A stretch of DNA of 64,000 bases from Oscillatoria sp. FACHB-1407 (GCF_014697545.1 NZ_JACJSA010000005.1:347785-411784); one strand, 5' to 3'; shown: positions 1 through 9,649, counted from the first letter of the stretch. Notes: a model not told the origin generated them from the sequence alone. Made by a program: numbers and translations.

Positions 1-433
1 ATTGAAAACCGCGCCTGGAGAAGCAAAACCCGACTTCCAGGGTTAGAGGACAATTTCTGTAGTCTGCGGAGGCAGACTTTGCTCTTGTAACAGCGGTTTC
101 AACCGCCATGAGCAGAAAAATCAGGCTGCAAACACCAAGACATTAGACGCAGTGTAACAACCCTTGTCTGAAACGGGGCAATAATTTAGGGTGATCTTTT
201 GAAAATAAAAGCTACAGAGCAGGTGTAGGGGCATTTCGTGAAATGCCCTTATAAAAGTATTAATGTGTAACCCAAACTTATGAAAATGGTATTAGTAGTT
301 GGCGCGTTAGTGCGATCGCAGAGAATCGAGACTTTACAGATCAAGTCTTAATAGAGCATTGCATAGATGTTAGAAACAAAGGATTAGAGGGAAAGTTGGA
401 TATTGACAGAGTTATTCTATCCCTCTAAGTAAT
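1..433. other. Intergenic with degenerate repeats and a possible gene remnant
   Basis: No complete gene is visible. Bases 60-112 hold a repeat-like stretch with two short palindromes (around AGTCTGCGGAGGCAGACT and GCGGTTTCAACCGCC). Related GCGGTT...AACCGC sequences occur near 22,820 and 41,005. Bases 225-296 look like a decayed copy of the 107-bp palindromic element found intact at 14,271 and 40,882. An open frame without a start codon runs from 264 to the TAA at 426-428, just before the next gene. It may be the tail of a broken gene. Confidence 0.45.
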
Positions 434-1405
434 ATGATTTCACCCCAGGTAAACCTTCTTTCTAATGCTAAGAAAGGGGACGCTTATGCAATCAATCAAT
501 TAATCAACTATCTCCTGGAACCCAAGGGTATTACATCTGAAGTTAAGATAGAAGGTGGCTATTTACACCTCATATTACCATCTAGAGAAGCTCTGGATTT
601 AGAGCAATTGACTTCATATATAAAAACGGTTCTTAAACCACTTAATCTAACTCGTTTAAAGGGTGCTAAAATTCGGGGAGGATATAGGAATAAAAACCAA
701 AAAGAGTTTGCAGTTTGGTCATGGGAACTAAGTAGTTTAGAACTCGATTGGTCAATAAATGACTTTGATGATAAGAATTTAAGTGAAGAGGGATTACAAG
801 AAAAACTTGCACGTAAAATGATCGGACTATTTGAGTCCGTAGTAGAAGAACGTAAAAAGTATTACAAAAATAATCCAAGTAAGATTCCTAGATTAAAAGA
901 TATTCAATCAATTATTTCTGGTAACGCAAATAAAAACTCAGCTATTTCTGGAGGTCTCAATATTATTCCCGGACCGATTGGTGTGGCAGCAGCTATTCCA
1001 GAAATATTGTTGGTTATTCGAAATCAAATTGTCATGATTTATGACATTGGGATCGCTTATGGTCAAGAAAAAGCTTTGAGTAAAGAACTTTTGGTTGCTG
1101 TTTTTGCTTATGCATTAGGACGAGGTGGTTTGGGAGTACTCATTGTTCAAGGTGGAAAGGTGCTCGTTAAACAAATTTCGGCTAGGCTCTTCCCAAAAAT
1201 TGTGCAGATAGTAGCAGGACGATTAGCTCAACGGTTTGTCAGTTCGATGGTTGGTAAATGGCTACCTGTTGTTGGAGCTGCTGCAATGGCTACATGGTCA
1301 AATATTGCTACCCGTGAAATTGGGAGGAAAGCGGTTGAGCTGTTCGAGAAGAAAATAGAATATTCATCTGAATTTTTGGAAGAGCTCGATGTTATCGAAG
1401 CTTAG
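434..1405 (+). CDS. Hypothetical protein, cyanobacterial N-terminal domain plus hydrophobic EcsC-like C-terminal half
   Basis: A 323-aa protein of unknown function. Residues 1-100 (starting MISPQVNLLSNAKKGD) resemble a small domain that I recall at the N-terminus of many cyanobacterial proteins with varied C-terminal parts. Residues about 165-290 are rich in Gly, Ala, Val and Ile, with several long hydrophobic segments (from GLNIIPGPIGVAAAIPE onwards). This pattern resembles EcsC-like or DUF697-like membrane-associated proteins, but that is inference. There is no signal peptide. No good ribosome site precedes the ATG. An open frame ends 5 bases upstream, so translational coupling to a lost upstream gene is possible. 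The gene is AT-rich and lacks HIP1 sites, unlike most of the window. Confidence 0.6.
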   Translation: MISPQVNLLSNAKKGDAYAINQLINYLLEPKGITSEVKIEGGYLHLILPSREALDLEQLTSYIKTVLKPLNLTRLKGAKIRGGYRNKNQKEFAVWSWELSSLELDWSINDFDDKNLSEEGLQEKLARKMIGLFESVVEERKKYYKNNPSKIPRLKDIQSIISGNANKNSAISGGLNIIPGPIGVAAAIPEILLVIRNQIVMIYDIGIAYGQEKALSKELLVAVFAYALGRGGLGVLIVQGGKVLVKQISARLFPKIVQIVAGRLAQRFVSSMVGKWLPVVGAAAMATWSNIATREIGRKAVELFEKKIEYSSEFLEELDVIEA

Positions 1406-1518
1406 TTTGCCAGTTTAATAGCATGGGCTGATCTGAAGCATGTTGGTTGATTGGCGCGATCGCTACAATCTGAAATGGACTCTCTAACTAATTTTGTTTG
1501 TGATCGCCCAGCAGCATT

Positions 1519-2292
1519 ATGAGCAAGCCTAATATCAAACGGTCAAGAGTTGCCCGTGCATTCAATCGGCGCGAAGTACTCAGTTTTCTAGGAGCAACGA
1601 CATCTGTTTGGCTGGCGGGATGTTTTCGCAGTCCATCTAGTGCAGATCAAGTATCGGCTCAAACCTCTGTCCCAGCGACTCCTTCTTCAACCCAGACAGT
1701 GACCACAGCTTCCATTTGTGTGGTTAGACCCCAACAAACGGAAGGTCCCTTTTTTGTTGACGATAATCTAAACCGCTCTGATATTCGATCTGATCCGTCC
1801 AGTGGAGTGATCAAAGCTGGTGCCCCGCTTCAGCTTGTGTTTCAGGTTAGCCAGGTCAGTAATGGAGCCTGTACCCCACTCAGAGATGCCATTGTGGATG
1901 TGTGGCACTGCGATGCCGAAGGGGTTTATTCCGATGTGGGCAATGCTGTCGGACAAAAATTCTTACGGGGTTCCCAGGTCACAACTGCGGATGGAACCGC
2001 CCAATTTGTCACAATTTATCCTGGCTGGTATCCCGGCAGAGCGGTTCACATCCATTTCAAAATTCGGGGTACTTCTCCCTCGTCGAACTACGAATTTACC
2101 TCACAACTGTATTTTGATGATGCGTTGACCGACCAGATTCTCGCTCGATCGCCCTATGCTGTCAGAGGAGCAGGAAACGTCCGAAACGATCAAGATGGTC
2201 TTTTTCGTCGGGGTGGCGAGCAGTTAATTGTACCCGTTGTGCAGGAGGGCGATCGCTACGTTGGTCGATTCAACATTGGTCTTGAACTGTAA
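1519..2292 (+). CDS. Exported intradiol ring-cleavage dioxygenase-like lipoprotein
   Basis: A 257-aa protein of the protocatechuate 3,4-dioxygenase / catechol 1,2-dioxygenase fold. Residues 17-18 form a twin-arginine motif (NRREVLSFLG) followed by a hydrophobic stretch and a lipobox ending in Cys35 (WLAGC), so it is probably Tat-exported and lipid-anchored. The catalytic fold begins near residue 70 (RPQQTEGPFF). The expected non-haem Fe(III) ligands are all visible: Tyr137 in VWHCDAEGVYSD, Tyr171 in YPGWYPGR, and His177 and His179 in HIHFK. Family members cleave catechol-type rings between the hydroxyls. The substrate here is unknown, and no aromatic catabolism genes are adjacent. It stands alone, convergent with the lipoprotein gene that follows. 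Confidence 0.85.
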   Translation: MSKPNIKRSRVARAFNRREVLSFLGATTSVWLAGCFRSPSSADQVSAQTSVPATPSSTQTVTTASICVVRPQQTEGPFFVDDNLNRSDIRSDPSSGVIKAGAPLQLVFQVSQVSNGACTPLRDAIVDVWHCDAEGVYSDVGNAVGQKFLRGSQVTTADGTAQFVTIYPGWYPGRAVHIHFKIRGTSPSSNYEFTSQLYFDDALTDQILARSPYAVRGAGNVRNDQDGLFRRGGEQLIVPVVQEGDRYVGRFNIGLEL

Positions 2293-2306
2293 TCCCTGGA
2301 GGGACA

Positions 2307-3086
2307 CTAAAGATTTCCTACAGTTCTGACCGTTTCAACACCATCTTGCACCAAAACAACTCTCGGCTCACCGTCAGCTGTCATCTCAATTCGATTGACC
2401 AAAATCCTACCGTTTGCCAGATACTCCCCTGCCCGGACGTAGCGACTGCTCTGCTCATTGGGCACCTGCACGATCGCACTAACTGTATCACCGACCTGTA
2501 CCACTCCAGTAACCACAACCGATTCCGCTAAGCGATTGGGAATGGCTTGAGGGCTGGGTCGCACTGCCACCGCTTGAGACTGAGCTGGTTGTCGTGCTGG
2601 TACAGGAGCAGGCGATCGCGCTGGAACTGGAGCCGACTGAGCCGGGGCGGTAGCCACAGGCGCAGAGGATCGTGCCGGAGCCGCGGCAATCGGTTGAACC
2701 GAAGTGGGAAGGGGAACCGTCCGAACTACCCTTGGTGCCGGAGGAACAGGGACAGGCAGAAGGGCAGAATCAAGCGTGGGGGGTACGGGAGGAAGCGATC
2801 GCTCAGTCGCACTGACTCTGACGGAGGGTAGGGCATCTTGGGCAGACGTCCCTGTAGAATTCAACCCCGCCGGGGGTACGGAGGATAACTCAGGAATCAG
2901 CTGGGGCGGATTAGCAGCGGTATCCGTCAGCAGATCGCGAAATGGTTTACCAGCGATTGCTTCTCCAGGAGAAGCCGGAGAAGATGCAACCGTTGCAGGG
3001 GATGATTCCACTGTCACTTGCCCTGAACATCCGGCTAGCGCGATTATCAACCCCAACAGACTCAACTGCGATCGCTGAAACGCCAT
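2307..3086 (-). CDS. Proline/alanine-rich lipoprotein, unknown function
   Basis: A 259-aa protein starting at the ATG ending at 3086, chosen because an AGGTGGTG ribosome site lies 5' of it and because the protein then begins with a lipoprotein signal (MAFQRSQLSLLGLIIALAGC). The open frame extends 32 codons further upstream without support. After the lipobox comes a long low-complexity Pro/Ala/Ser/Val region (about residues 30-190). A compact C-terminal domain of about 70 residues (VVVTGVVQVGDTVSAIVQVP onward) has alternating beta-like hydrophobic residues, reminiscent of PilP/GspC-type periplasmic domains. That likeness is weak, and the function is unknown. Confidence 0.65.
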   Translation of the reverse strand: MAFQRSQLSLLGLIIALAGCSGQVTVESSPATVASSPASPGEAIAGKPFRDLLTDTAANPPQLIPELSSVPPAGLNSTGTSAQDALPSVRVSATERSLPPVPPTLDSALLPVPVPPAPRVVRTVPLPTSVQPIAAAPARSSAPVATAPAQSAPVPARSPAPVPARQPAQSQAVAVRPSPQAIPNRLAESVVVTGVVQVGDTVSAIVQVPNEQSSRYVRAGEYLANGRILVNRIEMTADGEPRVVLVQDGVETVRTVGNL

Positions 3087-3298
3087 ATTCACCACCTTTA
3101 AACCCTCCATCACAGAGTAACCTCTACGGCAAAACAGAGACATCCGTGATTTGAGACGATGATGTAGCAAACGGGTGTTCACATCAAGCAGACTAGCTTA
3201 GGTTTAGCCAGTTCACTCTCGTTAATTGGACTAATCTAAGTTCGAGATCAAGAGCTTGGCGGTTAAACCACCAACCCCTTCACCCAAAATATGTTCGA

Positions 3299-3559
3299 TT
3301 AGTTGGAGATATTGCTGCCTACAGCCACCAATCGACGCTGCTTCAGGGTTTGCAATTCCTGTAAGAGGGCTTCAGCCTCAGCTCTGAGATGCAACAGCTC
3401 GACCTGATGATCGACCTGATATGGAAGCTTAACATCTCCAAGCGAAGCGGCACGGGCTGAATCAACTTTGGAGGAATTGGAAGAAACCGCTTGAGGCTCG
3501 GTTTCGGATTGGCGGTCAACTACCGCAGCGTTAGAAACTTGCAATGAACGGCTGGTCAT
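3299..3559 (-). CDS. Small hypothetical protein with C-terminal helix
   Basis: An 86-aa protein that I do not recognise. The N-terminal 45 residues are Ser/Ala/Gln-rich and probably disordered. Residues 46-78 form a heptad-like helix (VDHQVELLHLRAEAEALLQE), which suggests a short coiled coil. It lies between the divergent thrC gene and the lipoprotein gene. Base composition is typical of the host. It is called real because the frame is clean and the downstream part is protein-like, but it may not be expressed. Confidence 0.5.
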   Translation of the reverse strand: MTSRSLQVSNAAVVDRQSETEPQAVSSNSSKVDSARAASLGDVKLPYQVDHQVELLHLRAEAEALLQELQTLKQRRLVAVGSNISN

Positions 3560-3814
3560 TAGAACCTGACTAGTTATTAATACTCACTCACACAATAAGG
3601 GAATTGTAACGTAAATCCCACACTTGATTGTATTACATGTATCGAATTGTGTAATTTTTAGTGTGTCGGTTCCACAACTGGTCGCAAAATTGCGATCGCT
3701 CAGGGCTTTGATGTCCTGGTAACGACGCATATTGTTATCTTCCGTGATTCTCAACTTTCATCCCTGAATCGCGTCAGGATACACTGAAGATCCGCTAGAT
3801 GGTGTAGAAGTACT

Positions 3815-4936
3815 GTGACTTTAAGTTTGTCATCCCAAAGCTTGTCATCCGATCAAAATGGCATGATGTCGCCTCAAGCTCGCCCCTGGCAGGGCTTGAT
3901 TGAGGCATATCGTCCTTATTTACCTGTAACTGAGCAAACCCCTGTTGTAACGCTTTATGAAGGCAACACCCCATTAATCCCGGTGCCAGCGATCGCCGCT
4001 CAAATTGGCAAGGATGTGAAGGTGTTTGCCAAATTTGACGGACTCAACCCCACGGGCAGCTTTAAAGACCGGGGCATGACGATGGCAATCTCGAAGGCAA
4101 AAGAAGCTGGAGCAGAAGCAGTCATTTGTGCTAGCACAGGCAATACCTCTGCTGCTGCCGCCGCCTATGCTCGTCGGGGTGGGATGCGGGCATTTGTACT
4201 GATCCCCGATGGCTACGTCGCTGTGGGTAAGCTCGCGCAGGCGTTGTTGTACGGTGCAGAAGTGTTAGCCATTAAGGGCAACTTCGATCGCGCTCTAGCG
4301 ATTGTCCGGGAGATGGCAGACCACTATCCCATCACACTGGTCAATTCCGTCAATCCCTATCGGTTGGAAGGGCAAAAAACCGCTGCCTTTGAAATTGTGG
4401 ATGCATTAGGTACAGCACCCGATTGGCTTTGCATTCCGGTGGGCAATGCGGGTAACATCACCGCCTATTGGATGGGGTTCTGCCAATATCACCAGGAAGG
4501 AATGAGCAATCGCCTCCCCCGCATGATGGGGTTCCAGGCGGCAGGAGCGTCGCCTCTGGTCACAGGGCACCCCGTTGAGTACCCTGAAACCGTTGCCACG
4601 GCTATTCGCATTGGCAACCCTGCCAGTTGGCAACAGGCGATCGCCGCCAGAGATGCCAGTCAGGGGCAGTTTAACGCCGTTACAGATGACGAAATTTTGG
4701 CAGCTTATCGCCTTCTAGCATCACAGGAAGGTATCTTTTGCGAACCTGCCAGTGCCGCTTCTGTCGCTGGTCTGTTGAAGGTGAAGGATCAGGTTCCCGT
4801 GGGTGCAACCATTGTTTGCGTCCTCACCGGGAACGGCTTAAAAGACCCCGATACAGCTATCAAACACTGTGAGAACCAGTTCAAACCAGGGATTGAACCT
4901 GATTTAGCGTCGGTAGCTCAAGTGATGGGTTTTTAG
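3815..4936 (+). CDS. thrC: Threonine synthase
   Basis: A 373-aa PLP enzyme that converts O-phospho-homoserine to threonine, the last step of threonine synthesis, in the cytoplasm. The PLP-binding lysine is Lys84 in [12 protein letters not shown], and the substrate and phosphate-binding segment [14 protein letters not shown] follows. The short length without a long N-terminal extension matches the bacterial/cyanobacterial class. The GTG at 3815 is the furthest upstream start; ATG codons at 3863 and 3866 are alternatives that remove 16-17 poorly conserved residues. The 3' end overlaps the convergent coiled-coil gene by 56 bases. Confidence 0.93.
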   Translation: MTLSLSSQSLSSDQNGMMSPQARPWQGLIEAYRPYLPVTEQTPVVTLYEGNTPLIPVPAIAAQIGKDVKVFAKFDGLNPTGSFKDRGMTMAISKAKEAGAEAVICASTGNTSAAAAAYARRGGMRAFVLIPDGYVAVGKLAQALLYGAEVLAIKGNFDRALAIVREMADHYPITLVNSVNPYRLEGQKTAAFEIVDALGTAPDWLCIPVGNAGNITAYWMGFCQYHQEGMSNRLPRMMGFQAAGASPLVTGHPVEYPETVATAIRIGNPASWQQAIAARDASQGQFNAVTDDEILAAYRLLASQEGIFCEPASAASVAGLLKVKDQVPVGATIVCVLTGNGLKDPDTAIKHCENQFKPGIEPDLASVAQVMGF

Positions 4937-5456
4937 ATCCTTCCAGACGGGCTCCACCCCCGTTTCCATTGCCATGGGTATTGCCATTCATCGGAACGGG
5001 CACCGATTCTGTCGAGTTTCGTGCTGCTCGTTCTTTGGTTAACAAATCGACTGTATCTCCCAGAGCAATGGTCAGACTATTGCGAGTCTGAGTGTGGCTC
5101 TCCTGCTCTGCCTTCAATGCCTGAGAGAGGCGATCGCACTCAAGCATCAGATCCACTAATTTTTGCTTTAGCTCAGCTTCATTCAGGTGGTTGACCTGCT
5201 GTTGCATAACAGATACATCAACAGAGGTATCTGTTACCTGAGGTGCTCGTTTTAGCGTTTCAAGCTCTGTTTTCAACGCTTCGATGGTCTGCTCCGCTAA
5301 ATTTGCATCCGTTCGTCGTTGCTGAGCTTCCCGCTCATACAACTTGCGCCAATTTGCCGCACCTGCATAGGCTTCGTCCCGCTCTTGGCAAACCTCTGCT
5401 ACTTTTTGTTGCAAATGTTTAATTTCTGCTAACCACTGCCTGACATCTTGAGTCAT
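4881..5456 (-). CDS. Coiled-coil hypothetical protein
   Basis: A 191-aa protein with no recognised family. The ATG ending at 5456 is preferred over a TTG two codons upstream because GAGGAG lies 8 bases before it. Residues about 5-75 and 95-135 show long charged heptad patterns ([20 protein letters not shown] and [20 protein letters not shown]), predicting two coiled coils. The C-terminus is Gly/Asn-rich ([12 protein letters not shown]), then a short hydrophobic tail. The end overlaps the convergent thrC gene by 56 bases. A structural or scaffold role is possible but unproven. Confidence 0.65.
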   Translation of the reverse strand: MTQDVRQWLAEIKHLQQKVAEVCQERDEAYAGAANWRKLYEREAQQRRTDANLAEQTIEALKTELETLKRAPQVTDTSVDVSVMQQQVNHLNEAELKQKLVDLMLECDRLSQALKAEQESHTQTRNSLTIALGDTVDLLTKERAARNSTESVPVPMNGNTHGNGNGGGARLEGSKNPSLELPTLNQVQSLV

Positions 5457-5553
5457 TACCAAGGCTCCTCATGTCTGCCTACGCTAAAGGAAATATAGAT
5501 AGCCCACCTATTCTTAATGCTTAAGCTAACTTTTTAAGTCTTTAATATTACAA

Positions 5554-7038
5554 CTAGAACAAAATGCGAGTTACGACTTGAGGGGCTGGCAAAATAATCA
5601 TGACCAGCAAGCTGAGGGCAAACAGTCCCCACAAATCTCGCTTGTTATCTAGCTCACTCACATCATTCAGGGCAGGCTCGTCTACGACCGGAATAAAGAA
5701 CAGTAAAATTGCCCAGAGCAAAAACTCTTGTTGTACAAGAGACAATGCCAGAACTAGTAGCCGAGCAACCTGACCGATAGCTGCACCAACTCGTTGCCCA
5801 AACATAGCATGAACAATATGCCCACCATCGAGTTGCCCCACGGGGGTTAAGTTGATAGCGGTCACAATCAATCCTAGATAGCCAGCGATCGCCACCGGGT
5901 GCAATTGGATTGCATCTGTTGCGGTCAACGCATTGCCCAAAGCCAACTTGCTTAGCAACGCGGGTAACAGCAAACTGGGTCTAAGCGAGTCAAAGTTAAA
6001 AATACCAGACTCGTCACTCAAGGGAACGGTTGTGGAATGGGCTAACCCCCACAACAACACGGGAACAGCGATGAAAAAACCTGCCAGTGGACCAGCAATG
6101 CCAATGTCAAACAAGGCTTTGCGATTAGGGACGGGCGATCGCATCTGGATAAATGCACCAAACGTTCCAAACGGGAAAAAGTTAGTCGGAGGCACAGGAA
6201 TAAAATAGGGCAACGTTGCCCGAATTTTATAGAACCGAGCCGCCAGATAGTGAGCTAACTCATGGGTTCCCAGAACTGCCATCAGGGCGATCGCATAGGG
6301 TAACCCTGTCAAAAACAACGGCAACGTCAGCCGAGCACTGCCATCATCGGGAACACCAGAGAACAACGCGCCAGCTAGAGTACTGGTCAAAATCGTCACA
6401 ATCAATAGCCCGATCGCCAATCCAGGACGACTAACCGTCTCTGATCCGGATTGATTGTTAACCGTTTGCAGTTGAGGATTGGGCACCAGTGCAAAGAATG
6501 GCTTGCCATTTAACCCTTCCTGAAAGACCACCAAAAACCGATTGCCAAAATGTCCTTCAACATTTTCCCGAATGGTTTCATAGGCAACTTCTGGAGAGGT
6601 TCTCAACTGCCCTCGGCAAATCAAAGCTTGAGGACGATATTCAATGTTTTGCAGATAATAAACCGACCAGGGAAAGCAATTCTGCAACATTGACTCTTCT
6701 TGCTTGTCAATGGGTCGCAGTGTTGGTCGCTTTTCAACACTGGGAGTTATAGCCGCTTCTGCGGTAGCGGGTTGAGCTTCGGCAGAGGCAGGCTTGGCAG
6801 GTCGCCCCCATTGAATCAATAACCAATACAGTACGGGACAAAGGATAAAGGGAACCAAGACCAGCACTGGAGGAATCGGAGCACTCTCACCATTTAATAA
6901 GATCCACCCCGTCCATACGAATGCGGGAGTCATCATGACAAGCCACAAGATCCAAACAGGAGTCCGAGTGATGTTGGCCACACTCCGCTGCACGATCAGA
7001 TATGTGAATATTCCCAATAAGAGCAACCAGAAAATCAT
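5554..7038 (-). CDS. Site-2-type membrane metalloprotease, M50 family (EGY-like)
   Basis: A 494-aa integral membrane protease. Two N-terminal membrane segments (residues 1-18, 27-48) and a third at 56-76 precede a soluble region (about 105-200). A multi-span catalytic domain follows, with the zinc motif HELAH at residues 259-263. The second conserved motif NLTPVGQLDGGH (residues 396-407) supplies the third zinc ligand, Asp. The order and length match the EGY1/EGY2 class of chloroplast and cyanobacterial site-2 proteases, which cut substrates within the membrane. Substrates are unknown. The gene is monocistronic as far as can be seen. Confidence 0.9.
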   Translation of the reverse strand: MIFWLLLLGIFTYLIVQRSVANITRTPVWILWLVMMTPAFVWTGWILLNGESAPIPPVLVLVPFILCPVLYWLLIQWGRPAKPASAEAQPATAEAAITPSVEKRPTLRPIDKQEESMLQNCFPWSVYYLQNIEYRPQALICRGQLRTSPEVAYETIRENVEGHFGNRFLVVFQEGLNGKPFFALVPNPQLQTVNNQSGSETVSRPGLAIGLLIVTILTSTLAGALFSGVPDDGSARLTLPLFLTGLPYAIALMAVLGTHELAHYLAARFYKIRATLPYFIPVPPTNFFPFGTFGAFIQMRSPVPNRKALFDIGIAGPLAGFFIAVPVLLWGLAHSTTVPLSDESGIFNFDSLRPSLLLPALLSKLALGNALTATDAIQLHPVAIAGYLGLIVTAINLTPVGQLDGGHIVHAMFGQRVGAAIGQVARLLVLALSLVQQEFLLWAILLFFIPVVDEPALNDVSELDNKRDLWGLFALSLLVMIILPAPQVVTRILF

Positions 7039-7544
7039 GCTGTGGATCTCAAGAATTCGGCGAACCCAGGTTGATATTGGCTAATTGATTGGATACCCCT
7101 GAACAAAAAACCAAGGTTTTGCGTTCAACAAGCTATCTCCAAGTTCAGCAATACCCCAGTCTTGAATCGAGGAATCCTGGATTGATCTCCAGGATACCGT
7201 TTCCAATGAGCCTCAAGAATTAAATTAATGACCAAGGCAGTGACCCGAAGAACTATCTAGCCTAGCTCCCGGATGGGTCACCTTGTCTAACTCAATTCAT
7301 AGGCTGTGACAGGGGATTACCCGCATGACTGCTCCACACATCTTTATATTGTGGAACAACTCAAGCCAATTGTCCTCTCACCATGATAATCAATCTGTAA
7401 TTTCCAGAAAGTCTTCATCTGAATGCTAAGAGTTTTGAAATTTAGAACAAATTTGTAGCAATAGGAAGCCAGCAGCCTGAATAGGCCAGGCATGAGCCAT
7501 TCCGAAGCCCCGACCTCCGAACAGGTTGCTCCTCTTCCTCTCTC
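7039..7544. other. Gene-free interval upstream of the M50 protease
   Basis: About 500 bases between two minus-strand genes. No open frame with protein character, tRNA or known RNA was recognised. A 7-bp inverted repeat, GTGACCC (about 7230) with GGGTCAC (about 7276), encloses about 35 bases. It could be a structured leader for the downstream protease gene, but this is weak. Confidence 0.4.
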
Positions 7545-9437
7545 CTATCGCGGTTGGAAGTTAACACTAAAGTAAAACGCTTCGTCTTGGGCGTTATTGC
7601 CTCGATCCTCTAGATCGACCAGTGGCACAGCATAATCCAGACGAATGTTGAGTCCGGGGAGAGGCTCCCACAATACTCCTAATCCCACCCCTGCCAGAAA
7701 GGTCTGATCCGGCAGGTCACCGGGGTTGTCGTCTGCATTCCAGACCGTACCCAAATCGGCAAAAGGAGCCAGTTGTAGGGTTGGTGCCCCAGATTCATTC
7801 CGTTGAATGGCAATGCGATCTTCAACAGACAGTCGAAACCCGTTATCACCTGTACGAACGTTTTGACGGAAGCCCCGCAACGACTGCCCACCCCCAATCA
7901 CAAATTGTTGAGATGCCAGTAGGGGATCGGGGGTGAGTTGCAAGTCAGCCTGCACAATCAGCAGGTGATCTTGATTGAGAATCTGGACTCGCTGCGCCTG
8001 ACCCAGCCAACTAAAGAACTGCCCATCCGGTTGGGGATCAGGGTTATCGGTGGCATCTAACAAGCCTGTACCAAAGTTGAATTGCGATCGCAACGCCCAG
8101 GCTCCCTCAATATCGCGTCGCACATAATCCTGCCCAAACTTGATCACACTTGTCGTACTTGCATCAGCGAGGATGTCACTAATGAGGGTTTCTCCATCGC
8201 GGTGAGTAAACCCTAACGAGAGCGCAAATTCTTCGCGCGGAGTGCGGATCAGAGGTTGCCGAAAACTCAGTTCATACAGGTCAGCACTGCCCTCAATATT
8301 AATCTGCCTAAATTGAGGGTCAGTGATTTGATAATCGCTGGGAGCGACCCGTAGTTGCAGGGTTCCATTCATGGGGTTGAGGGGCACCTGATAGCTGAAA
8401 TCAAATAGATTAGAGCCACCTGTCGTGGATTGAGTGTAAGAGGCAGACACTGCATCACCAAGCCCAGTGGGACTGAGCAGGCTTGCTGCGACCCCAAACC
8501 GTTCTGACCCAACACTGGGAGGTGAATAGTTATCGATACTGAGATTCCCGGTAAAGGGGAGCGACTCCGTCACCCTCACCGTGAGGATGCTTTGCCCTAA
8601 CCCGCTGCCCGCTCTCAGGCTTGCCTCCACATTGTCAAATAGGGGGTCGAGCCGCAGTAGACGCAACTGGTCTTCTAGCCGCCCCTGGTTGAGTGGGGTT
8701 CTGCCGCCCAGACGGACTCGACTGCGAATGTAGCCATCATTGACGCGATCGTTTCCTTCAATCTCGATGCTCTCCAGGCTTCCCTCAATCACTCGGATCT
8801 CAATGATCCCCTGGGTCACATCCTGGTCACTCACCAGCACCGCTCTGGAGGTAATGTATCCCCCATCTAAATAGAGTTGAGTGATTTGATCTGCAACGCT
8901 TCGCAATTCCCCAACAGTCACCGATCGCCCCTCATAGGGCGCAGTGATCGGGTCAAAATCGTCTTCATCAAAAATCGTGCTACCAGTCACCTCAATCCGT
9001 TGCACCGATACAGTTGCAGCATCTGCTGGAGGAGTGGGAGCCGTTGGAGGCGTCGGAGCGGGTGTTGGGGTTGGCACCACAGGCACCTGTTCACTGGGGG
9101 CGACAGGCTGTGGAAGTGGCGTCGGTTGCAGAAAGCGATCGTCGTTTGGGTCTGCCGATGGCGGAGCCGACGGAGTTTGAGCGTGTAAGGTTGAGGCAGA
9201 GGGTGAAAACTGCACTGTACTCTCTGGCACGGCAACGCTACTGCTCAAAACGTCACCCTGGAAACCCTCACTGGAAGGATCGACCGCAACCTGCGCCACT
9301 GCGAGGGATATGGGTCGAATCTCATCTGGTGAGTCGATTGCATCAGGAGAAGCAGCGTAGCTCGGAGCAACGCCAATCAACCCACTCGGAATCGAAACCC
9401 CACACCAAACAACTAATAGCTGCAACTGCCAGCGCAT
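7545..9437 (-). CDS. Two-partner secretion outer-membrane transporter (TpsB, FhaC/ShlB/HecB family)
   Basis: A 630-aa outer-membrane protein. A Sec signal peptide (about residues 1-29) is followed by a Pro/Thr-rich linker to about residue 140. A POTRA region comes next (VQRIEVTGSTIFDEDDFDPI and IIEIRVIEGSLESIEIEGN), then a 16-strand beta barrel to the C-terminus. The motif VIGGGQSLRGFRQN near residue 505 is the typical VRGF/Y-like loop motif of Omp85-superfamily transporters. The protein would export one large TpsA beta-helical protein across the outer membrane. No TpsA gene is present next to it, so the partner is encoded elsewhere. Cyanobacterial homologs often have similar Pro-rich linkers. 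Confidence 0.88.
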   Translation of the reverse strand: MRWQLQLLVVWCGVSIPSGLIGVAPSYAASPDAIDSPDEIRPISLAVAQVAVDPSSEGFQGDVLSSSVAVPESTVQFSPSASTLHAQTPSAPPSADPNDDRFLQPTPLPQPVAPSEQVPVVPTPTPAPTPPTAPTPPADAATVSVQRIEVTGSTIFDEDDFDPITAPYEGRSVTVGELRSVADQITQLYLDGGYITSRAVLVSDQDVTQGIIEIRVIEGSLESIEIEGNDRVNDGYIRSRVRLGGRTPLNQGRLEDQLRLLRLDPLFDNVEASLRAGSGLGQSILTVRVTESLPFTGNLSIDNYSPPSVGSERFGVAASLLSPTGLGDAVSASYTQSTTGGSNLFDFSYQVPLNPMNGTLQLRVAPSDYQITDPQFRQINIEGSADLYELSFRQPLIRTPREEFALSLGFTHRDGETLISDILADASTTSVIKFGQDYVRRDIEGAWALRSQFNFGTGLLDATDNPDPQPDGQFFSWLGQAQRVQILNQDHLLIVQADLQLTPDPLLASQQFVIGGGQSLRGFRQNVRTGDNGFRLSVEDRIAIQRNESGAPTLQLAPFADLGTVWNADDNPGDLPDQTFLAGVGLGVLWEPLPGLNIRLDYAVPLVDLEDRGNNAQDEAFYFSVNFQPR

Positions 9438-9542
9438 CTGCCCTGATTCTCCAGTCTTTAGGATTATTTACTGTAGTCAATCATCAAGACGATTCAACCA
9501 GCAAGTACGAGGACTGTTTTTCAGATCTCATCCCTGTACTCT

Positions 9543-9649
9543 GTTATAGCTACCGCCCCTTATTTAGGATAGAGCGGGTGTGGGGGCTGCGCCCCCAGCC
9601 GGGGGTTCCACCCCTGCACCCGTCCTAACCCAAGTGACTACGGCTATAT
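9543..9649. repeat. Small palindromic element, family R2, copy a
   Basis: A 107-bp GC-rich element with ends GTTATAGCTACC and GACTACGGCTATAT, which form imperfect terminal inverted repeats. Inside are two hairpins built from GGGGGCTGCGCCCCC and GGGGGTTCCACCCC. Related copies lie near 11,035, 16,205, 20,925, 25,000 and 55,056. No coding capacity. Confidence 0.6.

Noticed and set aside
7200..7300. Possible riboswitch or structured RNA upstream of the M50 protease
   Set aside because: Only one 7-bp inverted repeat; no known riboswitch core recognised.
8877..9628. Long plus-strand open frames across the TpsB gene
   Set aside because: They are antisense shadows caused by the Pro-rich linker's codon bias.
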